Of a stretch of DNA of 64,000 nucleotides, positions 33,304-42,496 are shown one piece after another. Position 1 is the first letter of the stretch, and each line of letters starts with the position of its first letter. The notes under the pieces were generated by a model. That model made no database searches, was not told the DNA's origin, and was given only the letters and a program-made list of their open reading frames with translations. A program made the translations under genes and the position numbers. The DNA is from Salegentibacter sp. (GTDB lineage: Bacteria; Bacteroidota; Bacteroidia; Flavobacteriales; Flavobacteriaceae): the NCBI GenBank assembly GCA_017795085.1, contig CP051246.1, positions 4,590,514-4,654,513 of the forward strand. Direction: 5' to 3'.

Positions 33304-33909
33304 ATGGCAAGATATAGAGGACCAAAAACTAAAATAGCCCGAAAGTTCGGTGAAGCTATTTTTGGTGAGGATAAATCTTTCGAGAAAAGAAATTATCCCC
33401 CGGGACAACACGGTAATAACCGGCGTCGCGGTAAAAAATCTGAATATGCAATCCAGTTAATGGAAAAGCAAAAGGCCAAGTATACTTATGGTATTCTTGA
33501 GCGTCAGTTCAGTAATATGTTTAAAAAAGCAACCCGTGCACAGGGAATTACCGGTGAGGTACTTCTTCAGCTTTGTGAATCACGTTTAGATAATGTGGTT
33601 TTCCGTATGGGCATTGCCCCTTCACGAAGGGCAGCAAGACAATTTGTTTCGCACCGTCATATTACCGTTAATGGTGAGTTGGTCAATATTCCTTCTTATC
33701 AGCTTAAACCAGGTGATGTTGTAGGGGTTCGTGAAAAATCTAAATCACTTTCGGCTATTCAGGATTCATTGGCTAACTCAAGCAGTGTTTATGAATGGAT
33801 TAGCTGGAATAACGAAACAAAAGAAGGTACTTTTGTTTCTGTTCCGGGAAGAGTTCAAATTCCGGAAAATATCAATGAACAATTCATCGTCGAATTATAT
33901 TCGAAATAA
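33304..33909 (+). CDS. rpsD: 30S ribosomal protein S4
   Basis: 201 residues. ARYRGPKTKIARKFGEAIFGEDKSFEKRNYPPGQHG, then the S4 RNA-binding domain LDNVVFRMGIAPSRRAARQFVSHRHITVNGELVNIPS. Early 16S 5'-domain binder and helicase at the mRNA entry. No zinc-binding Cys at the N-terminus (C-minus form). Twenty bases before rpoA. Confidence 0.97.
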   Translation: MARYRGPKTKIARKFGEAIFGEDKSFEKRNYPPGQHGNNRRRGKKSEYAIQLMEKQKAKYTYGILERQFSNMFKKATRAQGITGEVLLQLCESRLDNVVFRMGIAPSRRAARQFVSHRHITVNGELVNIPSYQLKPGDVVGVREKSKSLSAIQDSLANSSSVYEWISWNNETKEGTFVSVPGRVQIPENINEQFIVELYSK

Positions 33910-33929
33910 TAATTCACAGAAGTCGTAAT

Positions 33930-34922
33930 ATGGCAATACTAAATTTTCAGAAGCCCGATAAAGTTGTAATGATTGATTCTACCGATTTCGAAGGGAAGTT
34001 TGAATTCCGCCCTTTGGAACCCGGCTATGGATTAACCGTTGGTAACGCTCTTAGAAGAGTACTGTTATCTTCCCTGGAAGGCTTTGCAATCACTTCGGTA
34101 CGTATTGAAGGTGTAGAACATGAGTTCTCTTCAATTCCCGGAGTAGTGGAAGATGTGACAGAAATAATTCTTAACCTGAAACAAATCAGGTTCAAAAGGC
34201 AAATTGATGAAATAGACAACGAAGCCGTTACCATTTCTGTTTCTAATGAAGAACAAATCACTGCAGGTCATTTTCAAAAGTTTATCTCAGGATTTCAGGT
34301 TTTAAACCCTGAACAGGTTATTTGTAACCTTGATAAAAAGGTAAACCTTAATATGGAAGTTACCATTGAAAAAGGCAGGGGCTATGTTCCGGCAGAAGAA
34401 AACAAAAAAGCAAATGCACCTTTAGGTACCATCTTTACCGATTCTATTTATACTCCTATTAAAAATGTGAAGTATAGCATAGAAAACTATCGTGTAGAAC
34501 AAAAAACCGATTATGAAAAATTGGTTTTTGAAATTGTAAGCGATGGTTCTATCCATCCTAAAGATGCACTTACCGAAGCTGCAAAAACCCTTATTCACCA
34601 CTTTATGTTATTCTCTGACGAGCGTATTACGCTTGAAGCTGATGAGATTGCGCAAACTGAAACTTATGATGAAGAATCACTTCACATGAGACAGTTGCTT
34701 AAAACCAAGTTGGTAGATATGGATCTTTCAGTTAGGGCTTTGAATTGCTTAAAAGCGGCAGAGGTTGATACCCTTGGAGACCTTGTTTCATATAATAAAA
34801 ATGATTTGATGAAGTTTAGAAATTTCGGGAAAAAATCACTTACCGAATTAGAAGAGCTTGTAAGCAATAAAGGGCTTAATTTTGGGATGGACCTTTCAAA
34901 ATATAAATTAGATAAGGACTAA
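33930..34922 (+). CDS. rpoA: DNA-directed RNA polymerase subunit alpha
   Basis: 330 residues. N-terminal dimerisation domain (FEFRPLEPGYGLTVGNALRRVLLSSLEGFAITSVRIEGVEHEFSSIPGV), linker and C-terminal domain (LLKTKLVDMDLSVRALNCLKAAEVDTLGDLV, FRNFGKKSLTELEELV) that contacts UP elements and activators. Standard length and place between rpsD and rplQ. Confidence 0.97.
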   Translation: MAILNFQKPDKVVMIDSTDFEGKFEFRPLEPGYGLTVGNALRRVLLSSLEGFAITSVRIEGVEHEFSSIPGVVEDVTEIILNLKQIRFKRQIDEIDNEAVTISVSNEEQITAGHFQKFISGFQVLNPEQVICNLDKKVNLNMEVTIEKGRGYVPAEENKKANAPLGTIFTDSIYTPIKNVKYSIENYRVEQKTDYEKLVFEIVSDGSIHPKDALTEAAKTLIHHFMLFSDERITLEADEIAQTETYDEESLHMRQLLKTKLVDMDLSVRALNCLKAAEVDTLGDLVSYNKNDLMKFRNFGKKSLTELEELVSNKGLNFGMDLSKYKLDKD

Positions 34923-34933
34923 TATAAAAGTAG

Positions 34934-34972
34934 TTTTCCATAAAAAACAGTAGAAGTCTGTTTTTGGGAAAA
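34934..34972 (+). promoter_or_regulatory. Hairpin between rpoA and rplQ
   Basis: TTTTCC/GGAAAA (34934-34939, 34967-34972) encloses AAAAACAG/CTGTTTTT (34943-34950, 34958-34965) with a TAGAAGT loop. No T-run follows it, so an mRNA-processing or stability element is more likely than a terminator. It may adjust rpoA and rplQ output. Confidence 0.45.
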
Positions 34973-34990
34973 TGAATTAAGAACAGAATC

Positions 34991-35521
34991 ATGAGACACG
35001 GAAAGAAAACAAACCATTTAGGCAGAAAGACCGCTCATAGAAAGTCTATGCTTGCCAATATGGCCTGCTCTTTAATCGAGCACAAACGTATCAATACCAC
35101 AGTTGCTAAAGCAAAAGCTTTAAAAGTTTTTGTAGAGCCTTTGGTAACTAAGTCTAAAGAAGATACTACACACAACCGCAGGTTGGTGTTTAGTAAACTT
35201 CGTCAAAAAGAAGCTGTGGCTGAGTTATTCCGCGAGGTGGCTCCAAAAGTAGGAGACCGTCCCGGAGGATATACCAGGGTTATTAAACTCGGTAATCGTC
35301 TCGGGGATAATGCAGATATGGCCCTTATCGAATTGGTTGATTATAACGAAACATATAACGTGGATAAACCGGCCAAGAAGAAATCTACCCGTAGAGCGGG
35401 AAAAAAGAAAACTTCTGATAATGTTGCTGAAGCTCCAGTGGAAGCGGAAAGTAAACAACCGGATGAAAAACCAGCTGAAGAGCAATCTTCAGATAATAAA
35501 GAAGAAAAAAAGGACGAATAA
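34991..35521 (+). CDS. rplQ: 50S ribosomal protein L17 with C-terminal extension
   Basis: 176 residues. Core of about 120 residues (MRHGKKTNHLGRKTAHRKSMLANMACSLIEHKRI; GGYTRVIKLGNRLGDNADMALIELV), then a 50-residue Lys/Glu-rich low-complexity tail (KPAKKKSTRRAGKKKTSD, ending KEEKKDE) not found in E. coli L17. Such tails are common in the phylum; purpose unknown. Last gene of the ribosomal operon, followed by a terminator. Confidence 0.95.
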   Translation: MRHGKKTNHLGRKTAHRKSMLANMACSLIEHKRINTTVAKAKALKVFVEPLVTKSKEDTTHNRRLVFSKLRQKEAVAELFREVAPKVGDRPGGYTRVIKLGNRLGDNADMALIELVDYNETYNVDKPAKKKSTRRAGKKKTSDNVAEAPVEAESKQPDEKPAEEQSSDNKEEKKDE

Positions 35522-35547
35522 AATGACATTCATTCTTCTTAACATTG

Positions 35548-35583
35548 AAAAAAGGATAAGCTTTAGGGTTTATCCTTTTTTTA
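35548..35583 (+). terminator. Terminator of the ribosomal operon
   Basis: AAAAAAGGATAA (35548-35559) pairs with TTATCCTTTTTT (35570-35581), with a 10-nt loop and a T-rich tail, 27 bp after the rplQ stop. A clear intrinsic terminator closing the 17-kb co-oriented block. Confidence 0.8.
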
Positions 35584-35679
35584 TATATTGAAGTGAGAGT
35601 GTCATTTCCGTAGCCTGTGCTGAATTTATTTCAATAGAGGCGAAAATCTGAACATAACAACACATACTATATTAAAACT

Positions 35680-36792
35680 ATGAAATACCAAAGCCGAAGA
35701 AAAGCCTTAATCCTGCTGGAAGATGGTACTATTTTTCACGGAAAGGCAATAGGAAACAAAGAAGGTAGTGCCACCGGTGAAATTTGTTTTAATACCGGAA
35801 TGACCGGTTATCAGGAAATTTTTACCGATCCTTCTTATTATGGGCAACTTATGGTAACCACCAATGCCCATATCGGAAATTATGGAACCAGTAAAGAAGA
35901 AAACGAATCTGATTCGGCTAAAATTGGCGGATTGATATGTAAAAACTTTAGCTATGTACCTTCCCGCGCAGCTTCAGATAATTCATTAGAGCAATTTCTT
36001 GAAGAGAGTGGCATTTTCGGAATTTCAGATGTAGATACACGTGCCCTGGTGACTTATATTAGAGAAAATGGAGCAATGAACGCCATTATTTCTACACAAA
36101 CTGAGGATCTTAATGCGCTTAAAGCTGAATTAAAGGAGGTGCCTGATATGAATGGCCTGGAACTGGCTTCAAAAGTCTCAACAAAAGAGCCTTATTTCTT
36201 CGGAAATGAAGAAGCTACATACAAGGTTGCTGCTTTAGATATTGGAATTAAAACCAATATTCTTCGCAACCTGGCACAACGCGATGTATATGTAAAGGTG
36301 TTTCCATACAATGCGACTTATGAAGAAATGAGTGAATGGCAACCCGATGGATATTTCTTATCAAATGGTCCCGGTGATCCGCAGCCTTTGGAAGGAGCTA
36401 TCAACCTTACCAAAACTATTTTAGAAAAAGATCATCCTTTATTTGGAATTTGCCTGGGTCATCAGGTTATTGCCCTGGCCAATGGAATTAAGACCTATAA
36501 AATGCATCACGGGCACCGTGGGATAAATCACCCGGTTTTAAACCTAAGAACCAGAAAGGGAGAAATCACTTCTCAAAATCACGGGTTCTCAGTTGATAAA
36601 GCAGAAACCGAGGCACATCCTGAGGTAGAAATCACCCATATGTGTATTAACGATGATACGGTTGGCGGAATTTCATTGAAGAATAAAAACTGTTTTTCAG
36701 TACAATATCACCCTGAAGCAAGCCCAGGGCCTCACGATGCCAGTTATTTATTCGATGAGTTTATCGATAGAATAAAACGTGTGAAAGTTTAA
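35680..36792 (+). CDS. carA: Carbamoyl phosphate synthase small subunit
   Basis: 370 residues. N-terminal domain (ALILLEDGTIFHGKAIG; TGEICFNTGMTGYQEIFTDPSY) and class I glutamine amidotransferase domain with nucleophile Cys in FGICLGHQVIALA and the His-Glu pair in VQYHPEASPGPHD. Supplies ammonia from glutamine to CarB for arginine and pyrimidine synthesis. carB is not adjacent in this window, so it must lie elsewhere. Confidence 0.96.
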   Translation: MKYQSRRKALILLEDGTIFHGKAIGNKEGSATGEICFNTGMTGYQEIFTDPSYYGQLMVTTNAHIGNYGTSKEENESDSAKIGGLICKNFSYVPSRAASDNSLEQFLEESGIFGISDVDTRALVTYIRENGAMNAIISTQTEDLNALKAELKEVPDMNGLELASKVSTKEPYFFGNEEATYKVAALDIGIKTNILRNLAQRDVYVKVFPYNATYEEMSEWQPDGYFLSNGPGDPQPLEGAINLTKTILEKDHPLFGICLGHQVIALANGIKTYKMHHGHRGINHPVLNLRTRKGEITSQNHGFSVDKAETEAHPEVEITHMCINDDTVGGISLKNKNCFSVQYHPEASPGPHDASYLFDEFIDRIKRVKV

Positions 36793-36894
36793 AAAATAAC
36801 ATACATAATTAATTTTAAGCTTGGAATTTAATGATTTCAGGCTTTTTTATATAGTTTAAAAACTTATATTTTGTCGCCCCAACAAAATCTAATC

Positions 36895-37316
36895 ATGAAG
36901 AAAATTTTACTGCTCGTTTACTGTCTTTGTTCATTTCTATTAATCCGGGCGCAAGACCAGAAAACCTACACCACCGAAAAATTATGGAGAATTAACCGTC
37001 TTAATCCGGCCGGGGAATTAGAAGTACCTACCGGTGATTATTCTGTTTTTTCCAGTGCTCTTGGGGTGGGATATGGCGGAGGTTATCCTGATATAACTTT
37101 TGGAAGCCCAGGCTTTATTTATATTATTGCTCCATTTGGAGATTTGCAGCAAAAATGGTTTTATAACCTAAATAAGCGTTTGGTTTGGATAAGGGAAAAA
37201 CAGTTCAAGACAATTCCGGTAACTTTATATCTGCAAGACTATTAACCCGCGGTCCTTCTATTGCAGAAAATGTTCATAGAACAAGTGATTTTCTTTCCTT
37301 TAATGGTTCAGGTTAA
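36895..37316 (+). pseudogene. Exported protein of unknown function, disrupted by a frameshift
   Basis: The frame from the ATG at 36895 has a signal peptide (MKKILLLVYCLCSFLLIRAQ) and reads to a TAA at 37243-37245, ending in an unlikely VTLYLQDY. In another frame the sequence continues as DKGKTVQDNSGNFISARLL, then TRGPSIAENVHRTSDFLSFNG to a stop at 37314-37316, a natural continuation. The shift lies near TTTGGTTTGG at about 37180-37190. A one-base loss or a sequencing error are both possible. The family is unrecognised; an outer-membrane or secreted beta protein is likely. Confidence 0.6.
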
Positions 37317-37781
37317 TTTAGGTTTTGATTTTTAAATTATCAGGTGATTCTTAGGCTAATCTTATTTCTTGTCTGATTATCCGTTATTAGTAATAATTGA
37401 CATTTTTACGTCATGCTGAACTCGTTTCAGTGTCTAATGGTGTGTAATTCAGTAATATACAAAATTAGACCCTGAATCAAGTTCAGGGTGACGATACGAT
37501 TATGACTCTTTACGGACATTCAATTTCTTGTTTTCAAATTTCAAAAAGATCTTTTTTTACAGTATAATTTTAAAGCAAATATTACTAAAGGTGGAAAATC
37601 CAGACGATATTTTTTATGAATGAATTTTCTCTTTGGGGCTTAGGGGACTATTTTACCAAAGAAAACGATTGAGTTGAAAAATTCCTGATTTTTATGCTTT
37701 AAAGTCACGGTTTTAGCTGTTTTTTATGAGTCGTATTTGCTATCTTGCAAAACGAAACAATTAACTAATTAAAAAAAGATT
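37317..37781. other. Gene-free spacer before eno
   Basis: About 465 bp with no credible gene. The centre (37373-37524) is a dispersed repeat listed separately. The rest is AT-rich and should hold the eno promoter; a TATCTTGC near 37741 is a possible but imperfect -7 box. Confidence 0.5.
37373..37524. repeat. Dispersed intergenic repeat, copy 1
   Basis: Begins CTGATTAT.CGTTATTAGTAATAAT, contains ATTTTTACGTCATGCTGAAC and TCGTTTCAG, then a variable centre, then CCTGAATCAAGTTCAGGGTGACGATACGATTATGACT and GGACATTC. The CATGCTGAAC/GTTCAGGGTGACG arms are partly complementary, as in REP/MITE-like elements. A second copy lies at 44182-44326 and a half copy at 56412-56436. Confidence 0.75.
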
Positions 37782-39068
37782 ATGAGCGTTATTATAAACA
37801 TTCATGCCCGCCAGATTTTTGATTCCCGTGGAAACCCAACCGTAGAAGTAGATGTGATTACCGAAAATGGAATTTTAGGCCGCGCAGCCGTTCCATCAGG
37901 TGCTTCTACCGGAGAGCACGAAGCAGTTGAGCTTCGCGATGGGGGTGACGATTTTATGGGAAAAGGTGTGAAAAAAGCTGTAGAAAATGTAAATGAGCTT
38001 ATTGCTGAAAAACTAGTTGGTTTTTCTGTTTTCGAGCAAAATCATATTGACCAGGCAATGATTGACCTTGATGGCACACCAAATAAAGGAAAACTCGGTG
38101 CCAATGCTATTTTAGGAGTTTCTTTGGCTGCTGCCAAAGCCGCAGCTAATGAGCTTGGTTTGCCATTATATAGGTATATTGGTGGTGTGAGTGCAAATAC
38201 ACTTCCCGTACCAATGATGAACATTATTAACGGAGGCTCGCACAGTGATGCACCTATCGCTTTTCAGGAGTTTATGATTATGCCGGTTAAGGCTGAAAGT
38301 TTCTCTCACGCGTTAAAAATGGGAACTGAAATTTTCCACAATCTGAAAAAAGTATTGCATGACCGTGGCCTTAGTACCGCTGTTGGTGATGAAGGTGGTT
38401 TTGCCCCAACTTTAGACGGAACCGAAGATGCTTTGGATACCATTCTAAAGGCTATTGAAAAAGCAGGCTATAAAGGTGGTGATGAAGTAATGATTGCCCT
38501 TGACTGTGCCGCAGCTGAATTCTTCGAAAATGGGAAATATGATTATACCAAATTTGAAGGTGATAAAGGAACGGTTAGAACCAGCGAAGAACAAGCACAA
38601 TATTTAGCTGAACTTTCTTCAAAATATCCTATTATCTCTATTGAAGATGGAATGGATGAAAACGACTGGGAAGGTTGGAAAGCTCTTACCGATAAAATAG
38701 GAGATAAAGTTCAGTTGGTTGGTGACGATTTATTCGTAACCAACGTAGAGCGTCTTGGAAGAGGAATTGAAGAAAATATTGCTAATTCTATTCTTATTAA
38801 AGTGAATCAAATCGGTACACTTACCGAGACTATAGCTGCGGTAAATATGGCACATAATGCCGGCTATACTTCAGTAATGTCACACCGCTCGGGAGAAACC
38901 GAAGATAATACTATCGCCGATTTGGCAGTAGCCTTAAATACCGGGCAAATTAAAACCGGTTCAGCGTCGCGAAGTGACCGTATGGCAAAATACAATCAGC
39001 TTATTAGGATTGAAGAAGAATTGGGTGATGTGGCTTTCTATCCACAACGCAAAGCCTTCAAAATCTAA
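37782..39068 (+). CDS. eno: Enolase
   Basis: 428 residues. ARQIFDSRGNPTVEVDV start, GASTGEHEAVELRDG loop, metal ligands and catalytic residues in VGDEGGFAPTL, ISIEDGMDENDWEGW, LVGDDLFVTN and the C-terminal SHRSGETEDNTIADLAVAL with KTGSASRSDR. Converts 2-phosphoglycerate to phosphoenolpyruvate. Own transcription unit with a strong terminator. Confidence 0.97.
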   Translation: MSVIINIHARQIFDSRGNPTVEVDVITENGILGRAAVPSGASTGEHEAVELRDGGDDFMGKGVKKAVENVNELIAEKLVGFSVFEQNHIDQAMIDLDGTPNKGKLGANAILGVSLAAAKAAANELGLPLYRYIGGVSANTLPVPMMNIINGGSHSDAPIAFQEFMIMPVKAESFSHALKMGTEIFHNLKKVLHDRGLSTAVGDEGGFAPTLDGTEDALDTILKAIEKAGYKGGDEVMIALDCAAAEFFENGKYDYTKFEGDKGTVRTSEEQAQYLAELSSKYPIISIEDGMDENDWEGWKALTDKIGDKVQLVGDDLFVTNVERLGRGIEENIANSILIKVNQIGTLTETIAAVNMAHNAGYTSVMSHRSGETEDNTIADLAVALNTGQIKTGSASRSDRMAKYNQLIRIEEELGDVAFYPQRKAFKI

Positions 39069-39090
39069 TAGCTTTAGCATTTTGATATTT

Positions 39091-39127
39091 AAATCCCTTT
39101 TGAAAATTTCAAAAGGGATTTTTTTTA
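39091..39127 (+). terminator. Terminator of eno
   Basis: AAATCCCTTTTGAAA (39091-39105) pairs with TTTCAAAAGGGATTT (39107-39121) in a near-perfect 15-bp stem followed by T residues, 22 bp after the eno stop. Confidence 0.85.
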
Positions 39128-39266
39128 GAAAAGTTTAGCATAAAATAACTGATTTAGCGGGCTTTTCAATAAAATCTTATCTCGGCTTAATCTTCTATTA
39201 ACCCGATATTTTGTAATTTAGCGACTCTTGAAAATCAGTTGAACAAAGTATATATAAATTAGTAAT

Positions 39267-40550
39267 ATGTCAAAAGTTGCTACCATTGAAGTAGACGGGA
39301 AAAAATATGAATTTCCCGTGGTAAAAGGAACCGAAAATGAACTGGGAATAGATATTAAAAAACTACGTGGCGAAGCTGGTGTTATTACACTAGATCGCGG
39401 GTACAAGAACACTGGAAGCTGTGAGAGTGCCATAACTTTCCTAAACGGGGAAGAAGGCGTGTTGCGTTACCGTGGTTATGCTATTGAAGATCTTGCTGAA
39501 AAAGCCGATTTCCTTGAAGTAGCCTACCTTTTGATTTTTGGTGAATTGCCAACTAAAGAACAGCTCAATAAATTTTACGATGATATCAAGGAAGAGTCTT
39601 CAGTAGATGAAGAAATGAAGAAAATCCTTGACGGATTTCCAAAATCTGCCCATCCAATGGGTGTGTTATCATCACTAACCAGTGCGCTAATTGCGTTCAA
39701 TCCTTCTTCGGTAAATGTAGAATCTGAAGAAGATATGTATAAGGCTATTGTTAAGATTCTTGGTAAATTCCCGGTACTTGCGGCCTGGACCCTGAGAAAG
39801 AAAAACAGCCTGCCGCTTAACCACGGCGACGACTCTCTGGGTTATGTAGAAAACCTGCATAAAATGATGTTTGAAAAACCCGGAAAAAAATACAATGTAG
39901 ACCAGGCGGTAATTGATGCCCTGGATAAATTGCTTATCCTTCATGCCGATCATGAACAAAACTGTTCTACCTCTACGGTACGAATGGTAGGTTCTTCACA
40001 TGCCGGTTTATTTGCTTCCATTTCAGCAGGGATTTCAGCGCTTTGGGGGCCACTTCACGGCGGTGCTAACCAGGCGGTAATTGAAATGCTGGAACGTATA
40101 AAAGAAGATGGTGGCGATACCAAAAAGTTTATGGCAAAAGCCAAAGATAAAGAAGACCCTTTCCGTTTGATGGGCTTTGGTCACCGTGTTTACAAAAACT
40201 TTGACCCACGGGCTAAGATCATCAAGAAATCTGCTGATGAAGTATTAGGTCAGTTAGGTGTTGAAGACCCTGTCTTGGAAATTGCAAAAGGCTTGGAAAA
40301 AGAAGCCCTGGAAGATCAGTATTTTGTGGATAGGAAATTATACCCAAACGTAGACTTCTATTCAGGAATTATTTATCGCGCTCTGGGTATTCCGGTTGAA
40401 ATGTTTACCGTGATGTTTGCCCTTGGCCGTCTTCCCGGATGGATTGCCCAATGGAGAGAAATGCGCCTTATGAAAGAACCAATTGGCAGACCCCGTCAAA
40501 TTTATACGGGTGAAAATCACCGTGAATTTAAAAGTGTTGATGAGCGATAA
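39267..40550 (+). CDS. gltA: Citrate synthase
   Basis: 427 residues, the long type II-like bacterial form with an N-terminal beta domain (ATIEVDGKKYEFPVVKGTENELG). Catalytic residues are visible in LLILHADHEQNCSTSTVRMVGSSHAG, GPLHGGANQAV, MGFGHRVYKNFDPRA and the Asp in NVDFYSGIIY. Condenses acetyl-CoA with oxaloacetate. Followed by a terminator and the two amidinohydrolase-fold genes. Confidence 0.96.
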   Translation: MSKVATIEVDGKKYEFPVVKGTENELGIDIKKLRGEAGVITLDRGYKNTGSCESAITFLNGEEGVLRYRGYAIEDLAEKADFLEVAYLLIFGELPTKEQLNKFYDDIKEESSVDEEMKKILDGFPKSAHPMGVLSSLTSALIAFNPSSVNVESEEDMYKAIVKILGKFPVLAAWTLRKKNSLPLNHGDDSLGYVENLHKMMFEKPGKKYNVDQAVIDALDKLLILHADHEQNCSTSTVRMVGSSHAGLFASISAGISALWGPLHGGANQAVIEMLERIKEDGGDTKKFMAKAKDKEDPFRLMGFGHRVYKNFDPRAKIIKKSADEVLGQLGVEDPVLEIAKGLEKEALEDQYFVDRKLYPNVDFYSGIIYRALGIPVEMFTVMFALGRLPGWIAQWREMRLMKEPIGRPRQIYTGENHREFKSVDER

Positions 40551-40580
40551 AAATCATATCGTATACATTATAATATTCTC

Positions 40581-40613
40581 AAAAAGCTTCATTTTCAAAT
40601 GGAGCTTTTTTTA
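40581..40613 (+). terminator. Terminator of gltA
   Basis: AAAAAGCTTCAT (40581-40592) pairs with ATGGAGCTTTTT (40599-40610), with one G-T pair, followed by T residues. It overlaps the start of the next promoter box. Confidence 0.75.
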
Positions 40614-40619
40614 TATTTG
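40612..40619 (+). promoter_or_regulatory. -7 box of the DDAH-like gene
   Basis: TATATTTG fits the TAnnTTTG consensus and lies 15 bp before the ATG at 40635, giving a very short leader. The -33 region falls in the gltA terminator stem and is not clear. Confidence 0.45.
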
Positions 40620-40634
40620 CTCTAAAATTGCAGG

Positions 40635-41546
40635 ATGAGATTAAATATCCGTAATGAAACTTCTCGTTTACGGGCAGTGGTTTTAGGTACTGCTAAAAGT
40701 TTTGGGGGAACACCAACTTTGGCCGATACCTACGACCCAAAATCGGCTGAGCATATTAAGGCTGGTACTTATCCTGTTGAGGCTAATATGGTACGAGAAA
40801 TGCAGGCCGTGGCACGTATTTTTAAAAAACACAATGTACAGGTATATCGGCCAAAAGTGCTCAAAGATTATAATCAGATTTTTACTCGTGATATCGCTTT
40901 TGTTGTGGAAGATAAATTTGTGAAATCAAATATTCTTCCCAATCGGGATAAAGAAATCCAAGCTTTGAATCACGTTATTTCACAAATTGATCCTAATAAA
41001 ATTATTCAGCTTCCGGAAGAGGCTCATGTTGAAGGTGGTGATGTAATGCCTTTTGGCGATTATCTTTTGGTGGGCACTTATCGCGGTGTCGATTATAAAG
41101 ATTTTATTACGGCCCGCACCAATGTACAGGCAGTTGAGGCCTTACAAAAGGCTTTTCCGCATAAAAAAGTAGTCTCTTTTAATCTTAGAAAATCAAATAC
41201 CGAAGCCCGTGATAATGCTTTGCATTTAGATTGTTGTTTTCAGCCGGTAGGGAAAAATAAGGCCATTATTCATAAAAATGGATTCTTGGAAGAAGAAGAA
41301 TATAACTGGCTTGTATACCGTTTTGGAAAAGAAAATGTTTTTGAAATTACCCGTGATGAGATGTATGATATGAATTCCAATATTTTCTCAATTTCAGAAG
41401 ATGTGGTAATTTCAGAAAAGAATTTTACACGGCTTAATGACTGGCTTCAGGAACAAGGAATTACCGTTGAGGAGGTTCCTTATACTGAAATTGCCAAACA
41501 GGAAGGCCTGTTGCGCTGTTCAACTTTACCTTTAATCAGAGACTAA
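40635..41546 (+). CDS. Dimethylarginine dimethylaminohydrolase / arginine deiminase family enzyme
   Basis: 303 residues with the amidinotransferase propeller fold motifs: FTRDIAFVV, the EGGD motif in HVEGGDVMPFGD, catalytic His in NALHLDCCF and nucleophile Cys near the C-terminus in LLRCSTLPLIRD. Such enzymes hydrolyse guanidino groups (dimethylarginine or arginine to citrulline). One base before the next gene, which belongs to the same superfamily, so the two probably act on related substrates. The exact substrate is uncertain. Confidence 0.8.
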   Translation: MRLNIRNETSRLRAVVLGTAKSFGGTPTLADTYDPKSAEHIKAGTYPVEANMVREMQAVARIFKKHNVQVYRPKVLKDYNQIFTRDIAFVVEDKFVKSNILPNRDKEIQALNHVISQIDPNKIIQLPEEAHVEGGDVMPFGDYLLVGTYRGVDYKDFITARTNVQAVEALQKAFPHKKVVSFNLRKSNTEARDNALHLDCCFQPVGKNKAIIHKNGFLEEEEYNWLVYRFGKENVFEITRDEMYDMNSNIFSISEDVVISEKNFTRLNDWLQEQGITVEEVPYTEIAKQEGLLRCSTLPLIRD

Positions 41547-41547
41547 C

Positions 41548-42474
41548 ATGAGACAAATAACCAATACTATTTTAATGGTACGTCCGGTGGCGTTTAGAAT
41601 GAATGAACAAACTGCGGTAAATAATTATTTTCAGAAAGAAATTACCGGTGAAAATGTAAATGAAAAAGCACAGGAAGAATTTGATGAATTTGTTTCTAAA
41701 CTGAAGAAAGTCGGGGTAAATGTAATTGTGGCTAATGATGTAAAAGAAGACAATACTCCCGATTCTATTTTTCCGAATAACTGGGTTTCTTTTCACGAGA
41801 ATGGCGATATCGCTTTATATCCTATGTTTGCTGAAAATCGTCGAAAAGAGCGTCGATTGGAATATTTTGCAGAATTAGAGGAAGCGGGGTTTAAAATCAA
41901 TAATATTATTGATTATACTTCTGCTGAGGAAGAAGAATTTTTTCTGGAAGGTACCGGAAGTGTATTATTAGACCGTATAAATCAAAAAGCTTATTGTGCA
42001 ATTTCGCCTCGTGCCGATGAAGATTTGCTGATAGAATTCTGTGAAGATTTTGAATTTACTCCGGTAATTTTTCACGCCTATCAGGAAGTGGAAGGAAAGC
42101 GAAAATTGATTTACCATACCAATGTAATGATGAGCCTGGCTGAAGAGTTCGCGATAATCTGCCTGGATAGCATAGATGATAAAAAAGAGCGAAAAAATGT
42201 GATTAAGCATTTAAAGCAGGACGGAAAGGAAATCATTTCGATTTCTGAAAAGCAAATGCATGAGTTTGCCGGAAATATGCTTCAGGTGCAGGGTGCTTTT
42301 AGTAAAAAATATCTGGTTATGAGTAGTCGTGCCCACAAAAGCCTTTCCGAAGGCCAGATAAAATCAATTGAAAAACATTGCGAAATTTTAAGCAGCGAGC
42401 TAGAAGTAATCGAAACCTGCGGCGGTGGAAGCGCCCGATGTATGATGGCCGAAGTTTTCCTGCCTAAAGCGTAA
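41548..42474 (+). CDS. ctlX: CtlX-type amidinotransferase-fold hydrolase
   Basis: 308 residues. Same fold as the upstream gene but a distinct subgroup: MVRPVAFRMNEQTAVNNYFQ start, DSIFPNNWVSFHENGDIALYPM, FFLEGTGSVLLDR, catalytic His in IYHTNVMMSL and Cys in CGGGSARCMMAEVFLP. This resembles CtlX, assigned to citrulline utilisation in Bacteroidota. One base separates it from the DDAH-like gene, suggesting a citrulline-forming and citrulline-using pair. Confidence 0.78.
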   Translation: MRQITNTILMVRPVAFRMNEQTAVNNYFQKEITGENVNEKAQEEFDEFVSKLKKVGVNVIVANDVKEDNTPDSIFPNNWVSFHENGDIALYPMFAENRRKERRLEYFAELEEAGFKINNIIDYTSAEEEEFFLEGTGSVLLDRINQKAYCAISPRADEDLLIEFCEDFEFTPVIFHAYQEVEGKRKLIYHTNVMMSLAEEFAIICLDSIDDKKERKNVIKHLKQDGKEIISISEKQMHEFAGNMLQVQGAFSKKYLVMSSRAHKSLSEGQIKSIEKHCEILSSELEVIETCGGGSARCMMAEVFLPKA

Positions 42475-42496
42475 ATTCAGTGAGCAGTAGAAAGTG

